From assembly GCA_016197365.1 (NCBI GenBank), contig JACPVS010000019.1:62001-126000 (forward strand): a stretch of DNA of 64,000 nucleotides, in the 5' to 3' direction. The position numbers were made by a program, and so were the translations under genes. Below the pieces are notes generated by a model that was given only the letters and a program-made list of their open reading frames with translations, did no database searches and had not been told where the DNA came from. Shown piece after piece: positions 22,841 through 31,212 of this stretch (its first letter is position 1; every line of letters starts with the position of its first letter). This stretch comes from Mycolicibacterium cosmeticum (GTDB lineage: Bacteria > Actinomycetota > Actinomycetes > Mycobacteriales > Mycobacteriaceae).

Positions 22841-25171
22841 ATGGGAATCAATAGGCCCACTGGTCCGTACACGGGTCGCCTCCTCGACCCTAACGGCTGG
22901 CCAACTACCAGTGAGGACGACCTCTACAACAGTGGAACGGAATGCACTCGCACACTTCAAGAACTGACCATCGGAGCCGCCGAGCCGTGGGTCAGCGAGT
23001 ATGGGGAAACCTTCAATGGAGAAGTCTGGACGGGCAGCGGAGCGAGCGCAGCGGACGCCAGATCAAAATGGTGTTCTGATCAGTTCGTCAAACAGCAAGA
23101 TCATCTCGTTTCTGCCGCCACTTGGTACAACCACGTCGCAGGGATGGTTGTCTTGGCGAAGAGCACAATTACCAACAACGTCCACGAGGCACAGCGCTTA
23201 ATCCACGAAATTGAGACCTCACAAGATTCTAGTGCCGACGCAGACACGCGAAAGGCTGCAATCGACAACGTCATCAATGTGTTTCACACCTTGAACGAAG
23301 TAACCGTCGCGAGTACAGCTGCCCAAGCTCCAGCACCCGGCAAATGGCAGCCTCCAACCGATGCCCTCCAGCAGCTTTTGGGGCAAAAGCTACCACCGAA
23401 ATCGCCTGTACCAGCTCCGCCGTCCTTCTTGACCTCGAATGCGCCTCAACCACCTCACGGGCTGCCTACGCCACGTGGAAATGCCGACGCCCCGTTGGGA
23501 AACGTCGGCGCACCGAACCCTGCTCCAGCACCGACCGAACCCGCAACGTCTCCTCAGCTCCAAGAATCGCCGCGGGGCGACTTAAGTTCCAACCCAGGCA
23601 ATTCGAAAGGCAGCCCACCTTCACCTCCTCCTGCCGCCCAACAAGAGCCTCCCGCACCTTTACGAGGGGATGCTGCACCTTCGCCTGGCAATTCACTCTC
23701 GCAGTCTGCCCCGCCACGCGCGACGGGGGGCATTCCTTCTGGACCTGCCAATGGCCCATCTCCTGCGGCCGGCCCCGGCCCAGTCAGCCAACCCGGCCCC
23801 AATCTGGCGGGCGGCGGCGCACCCGGCACCCCGGGCTCCCCCAACGGCACACCCGCCTCCCCCATGTCCGGGCCCGGCACCACGGGCAGCCCCGGCGCCC
23901 CGACCTCCCCGCAGGGCGGCCAAGGAGCCCAAGGCCCCCAAACCCCGCAGGCCGCGCAAGCTGCCAAACCTGAAACCGCAACCGGCGCAGCAGGTCCCAA
24001 GCCCACGGGCATGCAGGCACCGGTGCAGCCACCACCCACTCCACTGAGCAGCGCGACGCCCGCGACACCGTTCAGCGCGCCAACCGGACCGATCGATCAA
24101 TCCGCCGCAAGTGCACCCTCTGCACCCGCGACGCCGCACCCGGCCGCGGCGACCGGCGGCGGAGTCGCGCCGCCCGCACCCCCAACAACGTCGGCGCCAC
24201 CAGCACCGCCACCCATGCCCCTCGGCGCACCGGCCACCCCGCCTCCTGCCGCACCGGTGGCACCTTCGGCCGGGCCGCCGGTCTTACCCGCGTCGACCTC
24301 CAACGCGCAGGCCGGAAGTGCCGCCGCCGCACCGATTCCAGTATCCACGGCTCGCGCCGAACGCGACCTGATCGCCTCGTCGGCAGCGGCCGGCGCATTG
24401 AAGCGCAAGATGGGCGGCAACGATCCGCTGAGCGTGGCTCGCCGTATCGCCGCGGCACTGAACGCGCCGGATATGTCGCGACTCAACGACATCGGCTTCT
24501 TCTGGCTAGCCGGGCTCACCGCTGACGACACGATCGTCGTCGCCAACAGCTACGGCATCGCCTACATCCCCGATGGCGTGAACCTGCCCGAGCAAGTGAA
24601 GATGGCCAGCGCCGATCCGTCGATTCCTCCTACCGAGCGGGCTCAGTGGGCCACCTATCCCGTTGCCGCACTGACGGCTTGGGCACAGGCGCACGAGGCG
24701 ACCTTGCGTGCGGTGATCGGCGCGAAAACCCACCTCGAAGGCATCGACCCCGGTGCGCACAAGGTCTTGCTCGACGACGATGACATCCCGCCCAGCGGCA
24801 AGATGACCGGGCGCACCCGCTTGGAGATACTCTCCCCCGACGCCGCAACCAAATTGGCCGCGGTCAAGGATGCCGATCTCATCGCCCAATTGCCACCGGC
24901 GGGCGCAGACAACACCCCGCCGGCCAACGAAACCTTCACCCTGTGGTTCGACGTGATGAAGCCGCTGATGAGCATCGCCACCGGGCGCGAAGTCGCCCAC
25001 CTCAACGCTTTTGTGCTGTACGCCGCGCACGCCGCCGACCTCGCGCTCTACCGCGCCCACAACGCCGTCGAGACAGCCGACCAACGCGCCGCGATCGCCG
25101 ACTGGCTCTACTGGCTACACCAGTACGACCTCCTCATCGAAGCCGACGCGGACGTCACGGCGAAGGCGTAA
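22841..25171 (+). CDS. 776-residue ESX-associated protein with Pro-rich centre and DUF5631/DUF5632-like C-terminus
   Basis: Residues 1-165 form a helical domain containing WTG at 63-65 and several Trp/Tyr residues, comparable to WXG/PPE-type secreted domains. Residues ~170-500 are a Pro/Ala/Gly-rich low-complexity region with SPG/TPG repeats. Residues ~502-776 form a globular domain (GFFWLAGLTADDTIVVANSYG; YIPDGVNLPEQVKMASAD). I recall this domain from mycobacterial DUF5631/DUF5632 proteins such as Rv0026; that naming is from memory. It starts 2 bp after the membrane gene. Its 3' end overlaps the convergent ABC-F gene by 17 bp. The 5' third has visibly lower GC (50% at 23161-23220). Confidence 0.78.
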   Translation: MGINRPTGPYTGRLLDPNGWPTTSEDDLYNSGTECTRTLQELTIGAAEPWVSEYGETFNGEVWTGSGASAADARSKWCSDQFVKQQDHLVSAATWYNHVAGMVVLAKSTITNNVHEAQRLIHEIETSQDSSADADTRKAAIDNVINVFHTLNEVTVASTAAQAPAPGKWQPPTDALQQLLGQKLPPKSPVPAPPSFLTSNAPQPPHGLPTPRGNADAPLGNVGAPNPAPAPTEPATSPQLQESPRGDLSSNPGNSKGSPPSPPPAAQQEPPAPLRGDAAPSPGNSLSQSAPPRATGGIPSGPANGPSPAAGPGPVSQPGPNLAGGGAPGTPGSPNGTPASPMSGPGTTGSPGAPTSPQGGQGAQGPQTPQAAQAAKPETATGAAGPKPTGMQAPVQPPPTPLSSATPATPFSAPTGPIDQSAASAPSAPATPHPAAATGGGVAPPAPPTTSAPPAPPPMPLGAPATPPPAAPVAPSAGPPVLPASTSNAQAGSAAAAPIPVSTARAERDLIASSAAAGALKRKMGGNDPLSVARRIAAALNAPDMSRLNDIGFFWLAGLTADDTIVVANSYGIAYIPDGVNLPEQVKMASADPSIPPTERAQWATYPVAALTAWAQAHEATLRAVIGAKTHLEGIDPGAHKVLLDDDDIPPSGKMTGRTRLEILSPDAATKLAAVKDADLIAQLPPAGADNTPPANETFTLWFDVMKPLMSIATGREVAHLNAFVLYAAHAADLALYRAHNAVETADQRAAIADWLYWLHQYDLLIEADADVTAKA

Positions 25172-26702
25172 GCACGCCCCGATCCAGGGTCAACCTCCGC
25201 TGCACCCCGATGTTGTCGAGGAACCGCTCGTCGTGACTGACGACGACGAAAGCACCCCGATAAGCGTTGAGCGCGGACTCCAACTGTCCGATGCTGACCA
25301 GGTCGAGGTTGTTCGTCGGCTCGTCCAGCAGTAGCAACTGCGGCGCCGGTTCGGCGAACAGCACGCACGCCAGCGTCGCCCGCAACCGTTCACCGCCGGA
25401 CAGCGCACTGACCGGAAGGTCCACCATGTCGCCGCGAAACAGGAACTGCGCCAACAGATGCCGCCTTCGAGTCACCGACAGGCCTGGGGCAAAGGACATC
25501 AACGATTCCCACACCCTCGACTCCGGGTCCAGCAGATCCAGTCGCTGCGACAGGTAGGCCACCGGAACCTGCGCACCCGCCACCACGAGCTGAAGCAGAG
25601 TGGACTTGCCGGATCCATTCGGCCCGGTCAGCGCAATCCGTTCGGGACCGCGGACATCCAGATCCACGTCGTCGAAAGCGATCGACCGTAACCCGGACGC
25701 GGAGAACAGCACCCGCCCCGCCGGCACTTCGGTAAGCGGCAGGTCCAGCGCCAGCACCTCGTCATCCCGCAGCGCCCGCTCAGCCTCATCGAGGCGCGTC
25801 CGCGCATCGCCGACGCGGCGAGAGTGCACGTCATCAGACCGGGCTGCCGACTCTTGCGCATCGCGTTTCAGTTTCCCCGCGATGATTTTCGGCAGGCCGG
25901 CGTCCTTGACGTTGCGCGCAGCGTTCGACGCCCGCCGGTCGGCCCGCTCGCGCGCCTCCTGCATCTGACGCTTCTCCCGCTTGAGCTGTTGCTCGGCATT
26001 GCGGACATTGCCTTCGGCCACGAGTTGCGCCGCCTGCACCGCCTCCTCATACGCGGTGAACCCACCACCGAACATCGACACCTCACCGGCGCGCAACTCC
26101 GCGATGGCATCCATCCGGTCCAACAGTTCGCGGTCATGGCTCACCACCACCAGCGTGCCACCGAAACCGTCCAACGCAGAGTAGAGCCGTTGCCGCGCAG
26201 CGGAATCCAGATTGTTGGTCGGTTCGTCGAGCAGCAGCACGTCCGGACGCTTCAACAACTGAGCAGTGAGCCCCAGCGACACCACCTGCCCACCCGAGAG
26301 CGTCCGCAGCGGACGATCCAACTCGATGTCGCCCAACTGTGCACGCAGTCGCTCCTCGATATCCCACTCGTCACCGATCGCGGCGAACACGGCCTCACTC
26401 GCGTCTCCGGCCGCCAGAGCATCCAGCGCCGCCAGAATCGCAGTCACACCAAGAACATCGGCCACTGTGTGGTCGGCGAGGAACGGCAGCTCCTGCGGCA
26501 GATAGCCGACGACGCCGTCGACCGACACGCTGCCCGATACAGGCGACAAGACACCCGCGATCAGCCGGAGCAGCGTGCTCTTACCGGCACCGTTGGGGGC
26601 GACCAGACCCGTGTGCCCCGCCCCGACTGTGAAGGACAGGTCGGTGAACACCGGAGTGTCGTCAGGCCAGGCGAACGAAAGATGGGAACAGACAATAGAC
26701 AT
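25155..26702 (-). CDS. ABC-F family ATPase
   Basis: This 515-residue soluble protein has two ABC cassettes and no membrane segments. Both Walker A (APNGAGKST, GPNGSGKST), signature (LSGGQ, LSGGE) and Walker B (LLLDEPTNNLD twice) motifs are intact. A Lys/Arg/Glu-rich inter-domain linker (~235-300, EQQLKREKRQMQEARERADRR) matches the P-site tRNA-interaction linker of ABC-F proteins. Such proteins act on ribosomes, and some confer antibiotic resistance. ATG 26702 has GGAG 8 bp upstream. A TACTGT about 60 bp upstream gives it a short leader separate from dapE. The exact subfamily is not determined. Confidence 0.9.
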   Translation of the reverse strand: MSIVCSHLSFAWPDDTPVFTDLSFTVGAGHTGLVAPNGAGKSTLLRLIAGVLSPVSGSVSVDGVVGYLPQELPFLADHTVADVLGVTAILAALDALAAGDASEAVFAAIGDEWDIEERLRAQLGDIELDRPLRTLSGGQVVSLGLTAQLLKRPDVLLLDEPTNNLDSAARQRLYSALDGFGGTLVVVSHDRELLDRMDAIAELRAGEVSMFGGGFTAYEEAVQAAQLVAEGNVRNAEQQLKREKRQMQEARERADRRASNAARNVKDAGLPKIIAGKLKRDAQESAARSDDVHSRRVGDARTRLDEAERALRDDEVLALDLPLTEVPAGRVLFSASGLRSIAFDDVDLDVRGPERIALTGPNGSGKSTLLQLVVAGAQVPVAYLSQRLDLLDPESRVWESLMSFAPGLSVTRRRHLLAQFLFRGDMVDLPVSALSGGERLRATLACVLFAEPAPQLLLLDEPTNNLDLVSIGQLESALNAYRGAFVVVSHDERFLDNIGVQRRLTLDRGVLTPSP

Positions 26703-26783
26703 GCGGGAACTCCAAAGATGACGGCAAACAGGGCAACCTGGGTGTCATCGGTTCACAGCACGAAATTCACAGTACCCGCGGGG

Positions 26784-27848
26784 TCAAGCGGTTAAATATG
26801 CCCGCAGCGTGTCGGTGGTCGCGGTGATGGCCGCGACGTCCACATGCTCGTCGACCTTGTGCGCCAGATTCGGGTCGCCCGGCCCGTAGTTGACCGCCGC
26901 GATCCCCAGTGCCGCGAACCGCGACACGTCGGTCCAGCCGTATTTGGCCCGGACCTGTCCCCCGGCGGCCGCGACCAGCGACGCCGCAGCGGGGTTGGCC
27001 AAGCCGGGCAACGCACCGGCGGCCGCGTCGGTGACCTCCAATGTCACGTCCAGCCCGTCGAATACCTCACGCACGTGGTCGACGGCTTGCTCCACCGAGC
27101 GATCCGGCGCGAACCGGAAGTTGACCGTGGCCGACGCCGCATCGGGAATTACGTTGCCCGCGACGCCACCGTCGATGCGCACCGCTGACAAACCCTCCCG
27201 GTACACGCAGCCGTCGATGTCCACGTTGCGTGGCTGATAGCCCGACAACCGGTCGAGCACTGCGCCGAGCTTGTGAATAGCGTTGTCCCCCAACCAGGAT
27301 CGAGCCGAATGCGCACGGGTTCCCTTGGCGCTGGCAACGACACGGATAGTGCCCTGGCAGCCGGCTTCGATGAATCCGCCGGAGGGCTCACCGAGAATTG
27401 CGACATCGGCGGTCAGCCAGTCGGGCAGCTCACGTTCGATGCGGCCCAACCCGTTGGCGCTGGATTCGATCTCCTCGCAGTCGTACATGACGAGGGTGAT
27501 GTCGTGGCTGGGCTCTGCGAGCGTCGCTGCCAAATGTAAGAACACCGCGTCGCCGGACTTCATGTCCGAGGTTCCGCAGCCGTACATCAGGCCGTCGACG
27601 ACGCGGCTGGGCACGTTGTCGGCGGCGGGCACGGTATCGGTGTGACCGGCCAACAGCACCCGTGACGACCGACCCAGATGGGTGCGCGCCAGCACGGCGT
27701 CACCGTTCCTGACCACTTCGAACCACGGTGCCTGGGCGCGCAGCGCGGCCTCGATCTCGTCGGCGATGCGCTGTTCGTGGCGCGACTCGCTGGGAATGTC
27801 CACCAGCGCCGCGGTCAGTGCGATCGGGTCAGCACGCAGATCCAACAC
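26784..27848 (-). CDS. dapE: Succinyl-diaminopimelate desuccinylase
   Basis: DapE hydrolyses N-succinyl-LL-diaminopimelate to LL-DAP and succinate in the cytosol, a late step in lysine and peptidoglycan precursor synthesis. The 354-residue M20 peptidase-fold enzyme (same length as remembered for Rv1202) has metal ligands in LLAGHTDTVPA, YGCGTSDMKSGD and the catalytic Glu pair in YDCEEIES. The dimerisation domain follows in the middle. GTG 27848 has TAGCCT (complement of 27857-27862) 8 bp upstream, so it is probably leaderless. It lies 1.8 kb from dapD. Confidence 0.95.
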   Translation of the reverse strand: MLDLRADPIALTAALVDIPSESRHEQRIADEIEAALRAQAPWFEVVRNGDAVLARTHLGRSSRVLLAGHTDTVPAADNVPSRVVDGLMYGCGTSDMKSGDAVFLHLAATLAEPSHDITLVMYDCEEIESSANGLGRIERELPDWLTADVAILGEPSGGFIEAGCQGTIRVVASAKGTRAHSARSWLGDNAIHKLGAVLDRLSGYQPRNVDIDGCVYREGLSAVRIDGGVAGNVIPDAASATVNFRFAPDRSVEQAVDHVREVFDGLDVTLEVTDAAAGALPGLANPAAASLVAAAGGQVRAKYGWTDVSRFAALGIAAVNYGPGDPNLAHKVDEHVDVAAITATTDTLRAYLTA

Positions 27849-27922
27849 AAGTGACCAGGCTAGCGGCTCTCTGGAAACAGTTCGGAATAGACAGCCGGTC
27901 CGGCCCGTTGCGATGAGAGCAC

Positions 27923-27938
27923 TAGACAGACAGGTCTA
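27923..27938. promoter_or_regulatory. Inverted-repeat operator before the SDR operon
   Basis: TAGAC-AGACAG-GTCTA is a perfect 5-bp inverted repeat with a 6-bp centre, typical of TetR-type sites. It lies 19 bp before the SDR start codon in the dapE/SDR gap. The third gene of the operon encodes a TetR protein, the likely ligand. Confidence 0.6.
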
Positions 27939-27956
27939 CTCAATTTGGGAGCCAGC

Positions 27957-28679
27957 ATGACAACCGCATCACAGATCGCACTCGTCACCGGCGCTACCTC
28001 GGGGATCGGACGGGCCGTTGCGCTCGATCTGGCCCGGGACGGCTACACCGTGATCGTGCACGGACGAGATGCCGCCCGAGGTGCGGCAACCGTTCAGGAG
28101 ATCGAATCTCGAGGCGGCCAGGCCCGCTTCATCGCCGCCGACCTCAATGACCCGGCGGCAGTAGACGCGCTGGCAACCGCCGCAGGCGAGGCCGAGGTGC
28201 TGGTGAACAACGGCGGTTTCTCCTGGTTCGGCCCCACCGCGGACCTGGATGTCGACACCTTCGATGAGCTGTTCGGCAGCAATGTGCGGGCGGCGTACCA
28301 GTTGGTCGCGTCGCTTGCGCCCGGTATGGCGGCGCGTGGACACGGCAGCATCGTCAGCGTCGACAGCATGGCGGGCCATGTCGGCTTGGCCGGCGGTGCC
28401 GCCTACAGCGCCACCAAGGCCTCACTCACCGCCATGACCCGCGCCTGGGCCGCAGAGTTCAGCCCCGCCGGGGTGCGGGTCAACTCAGTTGCCCCGGGTC
28501 CGGTGTTCACCGACGATTCCAAACGCGAACTCATCGAAAACCTGGCCGCCACAACCCTGTTCAAGCGAGGCGCGCAGCCTGAGGAGATCTCCGCAGTCAT
28601 TGCCTTCCTGGTATCCCCGAAAGCCGGCTACATCACCGGCGCTGTGATCCCCGTCGACGGCGGCCGGACGGCGGTGTGA
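27957..28679 (+). CDS. Short-chain dehydrogenase/reductase
   Basis: This 240-residue classical SDR contains the NAD(P) motif TGATSGIG near residues 13-20, the NNGG motif (a variant of NNAG), the catalytic Ser in IVSVDSMAG, and YSATK giving the Tyr/Lys pair. The C-terminus GYITGAVIPVDGGRTAV is typical. The substrate is unknown. ATG 27957 follows GGGAG. It is the first of three linked genes (SDR, deazaflavin reductase, TetR), which suggests an inducible detoxification operon. Confidence 0.9.
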   Translation: MTTASQIALVTGATSGIGRAVALDLARDGYTVIVHGRDAARGAATVQEIESRGGQARFIAADLNDPAAVDALATAAGEAEVLVNNGGFSWFGPTADLDVDTFDELFGSNVRAAYQLVASLAPGMAARGHGSIVSVDSMAGHVGLAGGAAYSATKASLTAMTRAWAAEFSPAGVRVNSVAPGPVFTDDSKRELIENLAATTLFKRGAQPEEISAVIAFLVSPKAGYITGAVIPVDGGRTAV

Positions 28680-28680
28680 C

Positions 28681-29097
28681 ATGACTACTCCCAACGAGCA
28701 GGTTGCGCTGTACGAGGCCACCGACGGACGAGAAGGCGGCACCCTGGAAGGCAGGCCGGTCGTCATTTTGAGCAGTGTCGGTGCCAGATCCGGCACCGTC
28801 CGAAAGAATCCGGTGATGCGCATCAAAGAGGGCGAGACCTATGTCGCCGTCGCCTCCAACGCAGGTGCCACCAGCAACCCCGCGTGGTACCACAACCTGG
28901 TGGCGAACCCTGCGGTGTCGCTGCAGGACGGCGCCGTCGTTCATCAACTGCGGGCTCGGGAGGCCCACGGCGACGAGTTGGCACGCTGGTGGCAGGTCGC
29001 CGAACGTGCCTGGCCGCATTTCCCGCAGTACCGGGCGACAGCCGGACGGGACATCCCGGTGATGCTGCTGGAGCCTGCCACCCCGGACGACAGATGA
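28681..29097 (+). CDS. Deazaflavin (F420)-dependent nitroreductase-family protein
   Basis: This 138-residue split-barrel protein belongs to the DDN/FDOR family (F420H2-dependent quinone/nitro reductases). Characteristic are LSSVGARSGTVRKNPVMRI, VASNAGATSNPAWYHNLVANP and the C-terminal AWPHFPQYRATAGRDIPV. Such enzymes reduce quinones or nitro compounds with F420H2, for which fbiC in this window supplies the deazaflavin. It starts 1 bp after the SDR stop. Its own stop overlaps the TetR start (ATGA). Confidence 0.9.
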   Translation: MTTPNEQVALYEATDGREGGTLEGRPVVILSSVGARSGTVRKNPVMRIKEGETYVAVASNAGATSNPAWYHNLVANPAVSLQDGAVVHQLRAREAHGDELARWWQVAERAWPHFPQYRATAGRDIPVMLLEPATPDDR

Positions 29098-29657
29098 GCA
29101 CGCACCGTTCGGCGCGCGACCGACTGCTTGATGCCGCCAATGAGCTCTTCTACAACGAAGGTGTTCAGACCGTCGGTATCGACCGGGTGATCGAGCGCGC
29201 AGGTGTGGCGAAAGCCTCGCTGTACAACACCTTCGGCAGTAAGGAGGAGTTGGTGCGCGCGTACCTGAAAGGCCGCCACGTGGGGACGACCGAACGACTG
29301 AGGGCGGCGATCGCGACGCATACCGACCCGGTGCGCCGACTGCTGGCACCGTTCGACGTGCAGGTGGAGTTGTTCCGCCAGAATGACTTTCGTGGGTGCG
29401 CCTTCATCTCCGCCACCGCGGAGGCGGCAGACGGCGGGCTCGTCGCACAAGCCGCTGACGAGTTCCGCGCGGACATTCGCGCGCTGTTCACCGACCTGAC
29501 CCGTGAGGCGGGTGCCCGTGACGCAGACGCGCTGGGGTATCAGTTGCATCTGATCTACGACGGAGCGGGGATCAGTGCGCGGATGGATCGGGATCCGTCG
29601 GCCGCCGTGCAGGGGCGAGCCGCGGCAGCGGTCCTGATCCAGGCAGCACTCCAGTAG
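29094..29657 (+). CDS. TetR-family regulator of the SDR operon
   Basis: This 187-residue TetR protein has an N-terminal helix-turn-helix (IDRVIERAGVAKASLYNTFGSKEELVRAYL, about residues 26-56) and a ligand domain of the TetR_C_16/AcrR type (FRGCAFISATAEAAD). The gene overlaps the reductase gene by 4 nt. The TAGAC..GTCTA palindrome ahead of the operon is its likely operator. Its stop codon TAG coincides with the first bases of the -10 hexamer assigned to dapD. Confidence 0.9.
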   Translation: MSTHRSARDRLLDAANELFYNEGVQTVGIDRVIERAGVAKASLYNTFGSKEELVRAYLKGRHVGTTERLRAAIATHTDPVRRLLAPFDVQVELFRQNDFRGCAFISATAEAADGGLVAQAADEFRADIRALFTDLTREAGARDADALGYQLHLIYDGAGISARMDRDPSAAVQGRAAAAVLIQAALQ

Positions 29658-29668
29658 CCTTACCTACC
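29655..29668 (+). promoter_or_regulatory. Leaderless -10 element of dapD, overlapping the preceding stop codon
   Basis: TAGCCT (29655-29660) begins with the TAG stop of the TetR gene and lies 8 bp before GTG 29669. No ribosome site is present. Confidence 0.45.
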
Positions 29669-30613
29669 GTGACTGCCGCATCTGGCGTCGGCCTGGCCAC
29701 CATCGCCGCCGACGGAACCGTACTGGACACCTGGTTTCCTGCCCCCGAACTGGCCGGCGACGGGGTATCGGGGACCACGCGCCTTTCGGTCGCCGAGCTG
29801 ACCGACAACCTGGCCGAGCTGACCGGCCCGGACGCCGACCGTGATGTCGAGGTCGTCGCGGTACGCACCACGATCGCCTCTCTGGACGACAAGCCCGTCG
29901 ACACCTTTGATGCGTACCTGCGGCTGCACCTGCTCTCGCACCGCCTGGTCAAGCCGCACGAGGCCAACCTGGACGGCATCTTCGGCCTGCTGACCAACGT
30001 GGTGTGGACGAACTTCGGACCGGCCGCGGTCGAGGGCTTCGAGCTGGTCCGCGCCAAGCTGCGCCGCCGGGGCGCCGTCACCGTGTACGGCGTCGACAAG
30101 TTCCCGCGGATGGTCGACTACGTGTTGCCGACCGGCGTGCGGATCGCCGACGCCGACCGGGTCCGGCTGGGCGCGCACCTGGCAACCGGCACGACGGTCA
30201 TGCATGAGGGGTTCGTGAACTTCAACGCCGGCACCCTGGGCACCTCGATGGTGGAGGGCCGCATCTCGGCCGGCGTGGTGGTCGACGACGGCTCCGACGT
30301 CGGCGGCGGCGCCTCGATCATGGGCACCCTGTCCGGCGGTGGTAAAGAGGTCATCAAGGTGGGCAAGCGCTGCCTGCTGGGCGCGAACGCGGGCGTGGGC
30401 ATCTCGCTGGGCGACGATTGCGTCGTCGAGGCCGGCCTGTACGTCACCGGCGGCACCAAGGTGACGGCGTCCGACGGCCAGACGATCAAGGCCAAGGAGC
30501 TCTCCGGCGCGAACAACCTGCTGTTCCGGCGCAACTCGCTGTCCGGCGCGGTCGAGGTCGTCAAGCGGGACGGCACCGGCATCACGCTGAACGAGGCGCT
30601 GCACGCCAACTAG
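29669..30613 (+). CDS. dapD: Tetrahydrodipicolinate N-succinyltransferase
   Basis: DapD transfers succinyl from succinyl-CoA to tetrahydrodipicolinate in the meso-DAP/lysine pathway. The 314-residue actinobacterial-type enzyme has an N-terminal alpha/beta domain, a left-handed beta helix (GARIxxxA-like hexads: GVRIADADRVRLGAHLATGTTVMHEGFVNFN; GRISAGVVVDDGSDVGGGASIMG) and a C-terminal strand region. It is close to Rv1201c. It starts with GTG, probably leaderless. With dapE (26784) and dapC (43047) it completes three enzymes of the succinylase branch in one window. Confidence 0.96.
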   Translation: MTAASGVGLATIAADGTVLDTWFPAPELAGDGVSGTTRLSVAELTDNLAELTGPDADRDVEVVAVRTTIASLDDKPVDTFDAYLRLHLLSHRLVKPHEANLDGIFGLLTNVVWTNFGPAAVEGFELVRAKLRRRGAVTVYGVDKFPRMVDYVLPTGVRIADADRVRLGAHLATGTTVMHEGFVNFNAGTLGTSMVEGRISAGVVVDDGSDVGGGASIMGTLSGGGKEVIKVGKRCLLGANAGVGISLGDDCVVEAGLYVTGGTKVTASDGQTIKAKELSGANNLLFRRNSLSGAVEVVKRDGTGITLNEALHAN

Positions 30614-30894
30614 TGACACGCCACGATTGGACCGTCAGCACCTATGCGGGCGCAGCCTGGGGCGGCGCCTTCTGGCTGGTCCTGACGGTGCTCACGTCGT
30701 TGCTCAGAGCTGATCCGCCACCGAACGCCCCGCTGGTGACGGTTGCAGCGTCACTTATCGTCGGCGGCGCGGGCTTGGCGGTGTACCGCTTCGTCTGCCG
30801 CCGCGTCGGCGCGGCCGTCGCGATCGGTGCGTTCATCGGCCTCCCTGTCTTCGCTTGGTTGTTGCTGTGGCAGAACGTGTTCCCCTGGCAATGA
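30613..30894 (+). CDS. Small membrane protein
   Basis: This 93-residue protein of unknown function has three hydrophobic segments (WGGAFWLVLTVLTSLL; LVTVAASLIVGGAGLAVY; AVAIGAFIGLPVFAWLLLWQ). GTG 30613 shares one base with the dapD stop (TAGTG), which implies co-translation. Its stop overlaps the next membrane gene. No family recognised. Confidence 0.65.
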   Translation: MTRHDWTVSTYAGAAWGGAFWLVLTVLTSLLRADPPPNAPLVTVAASLIVGGAGLAVYRFVCRRVGAAVAIGAFIGLPVFAWLLLWQNVFPWQ

Positions 30895-31208
30895 ACGACT
30901 CGACGCCGATTTCTACGCCAGGGCCGTCGTCGGCGGGCGACCACAGCCCTCCTGCAGAAAACGGTGAACGCCTCGGCCTTCAGCCGCTGCTGGGCCTGCT
31001 TCTCGGCGCAATCTCCGGCGTCATCCACCCCGGACTGTTCTACCTGCTGTTCCCGACGTGGATCATCCCGGCGTTGATCGCCGGCCTGCTCTCGATCAGT
31101 CCGCGAACACGGCAGTTAGCCTTGGGCTTCGGGGCAGCATCAGTGGGTTGGCTGGCGTTCTCCGTGGCATTCTTCATCTTCGGTGCGATAGGACCGTCCT
31201 TCCGCTAG
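30891..31208 (+). CDS. Small membrane protein
   Basis: This 105-residue protein has a Ser/Pro-rich N-terminus and two or three membrane helices (LLGLLLGAISGVIHPGLFYLLF; ALIAGLLSI; GFGAASVGWLAFSVAFFIFG). ATG 30891 overlaps the preceding stop (ATGA), placing both small membrane genes in a dapD-led operon. Function unknown. It ends 4 bp from the convergent alpha-galactosidase gene. Confidence 0.65.
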   Translation: MNDSTPISTPGPSSAGDHSPPAENGERLGLQPLLGLLLGAISGVIHPGLFYLLFPTWIIPALIAGLLSISPRTRQLALGFGAASVGWLAFSVAFFIFGAIGPSFR

Positions 31209-31212
31209 ACAT

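Noticed and set aside
23670..24047. Alternative-frame Pro/His/Arg-rich ORF inside the 776-residue gene
   Set aside because: A product of the Pro-rich repeat region read in another frame.
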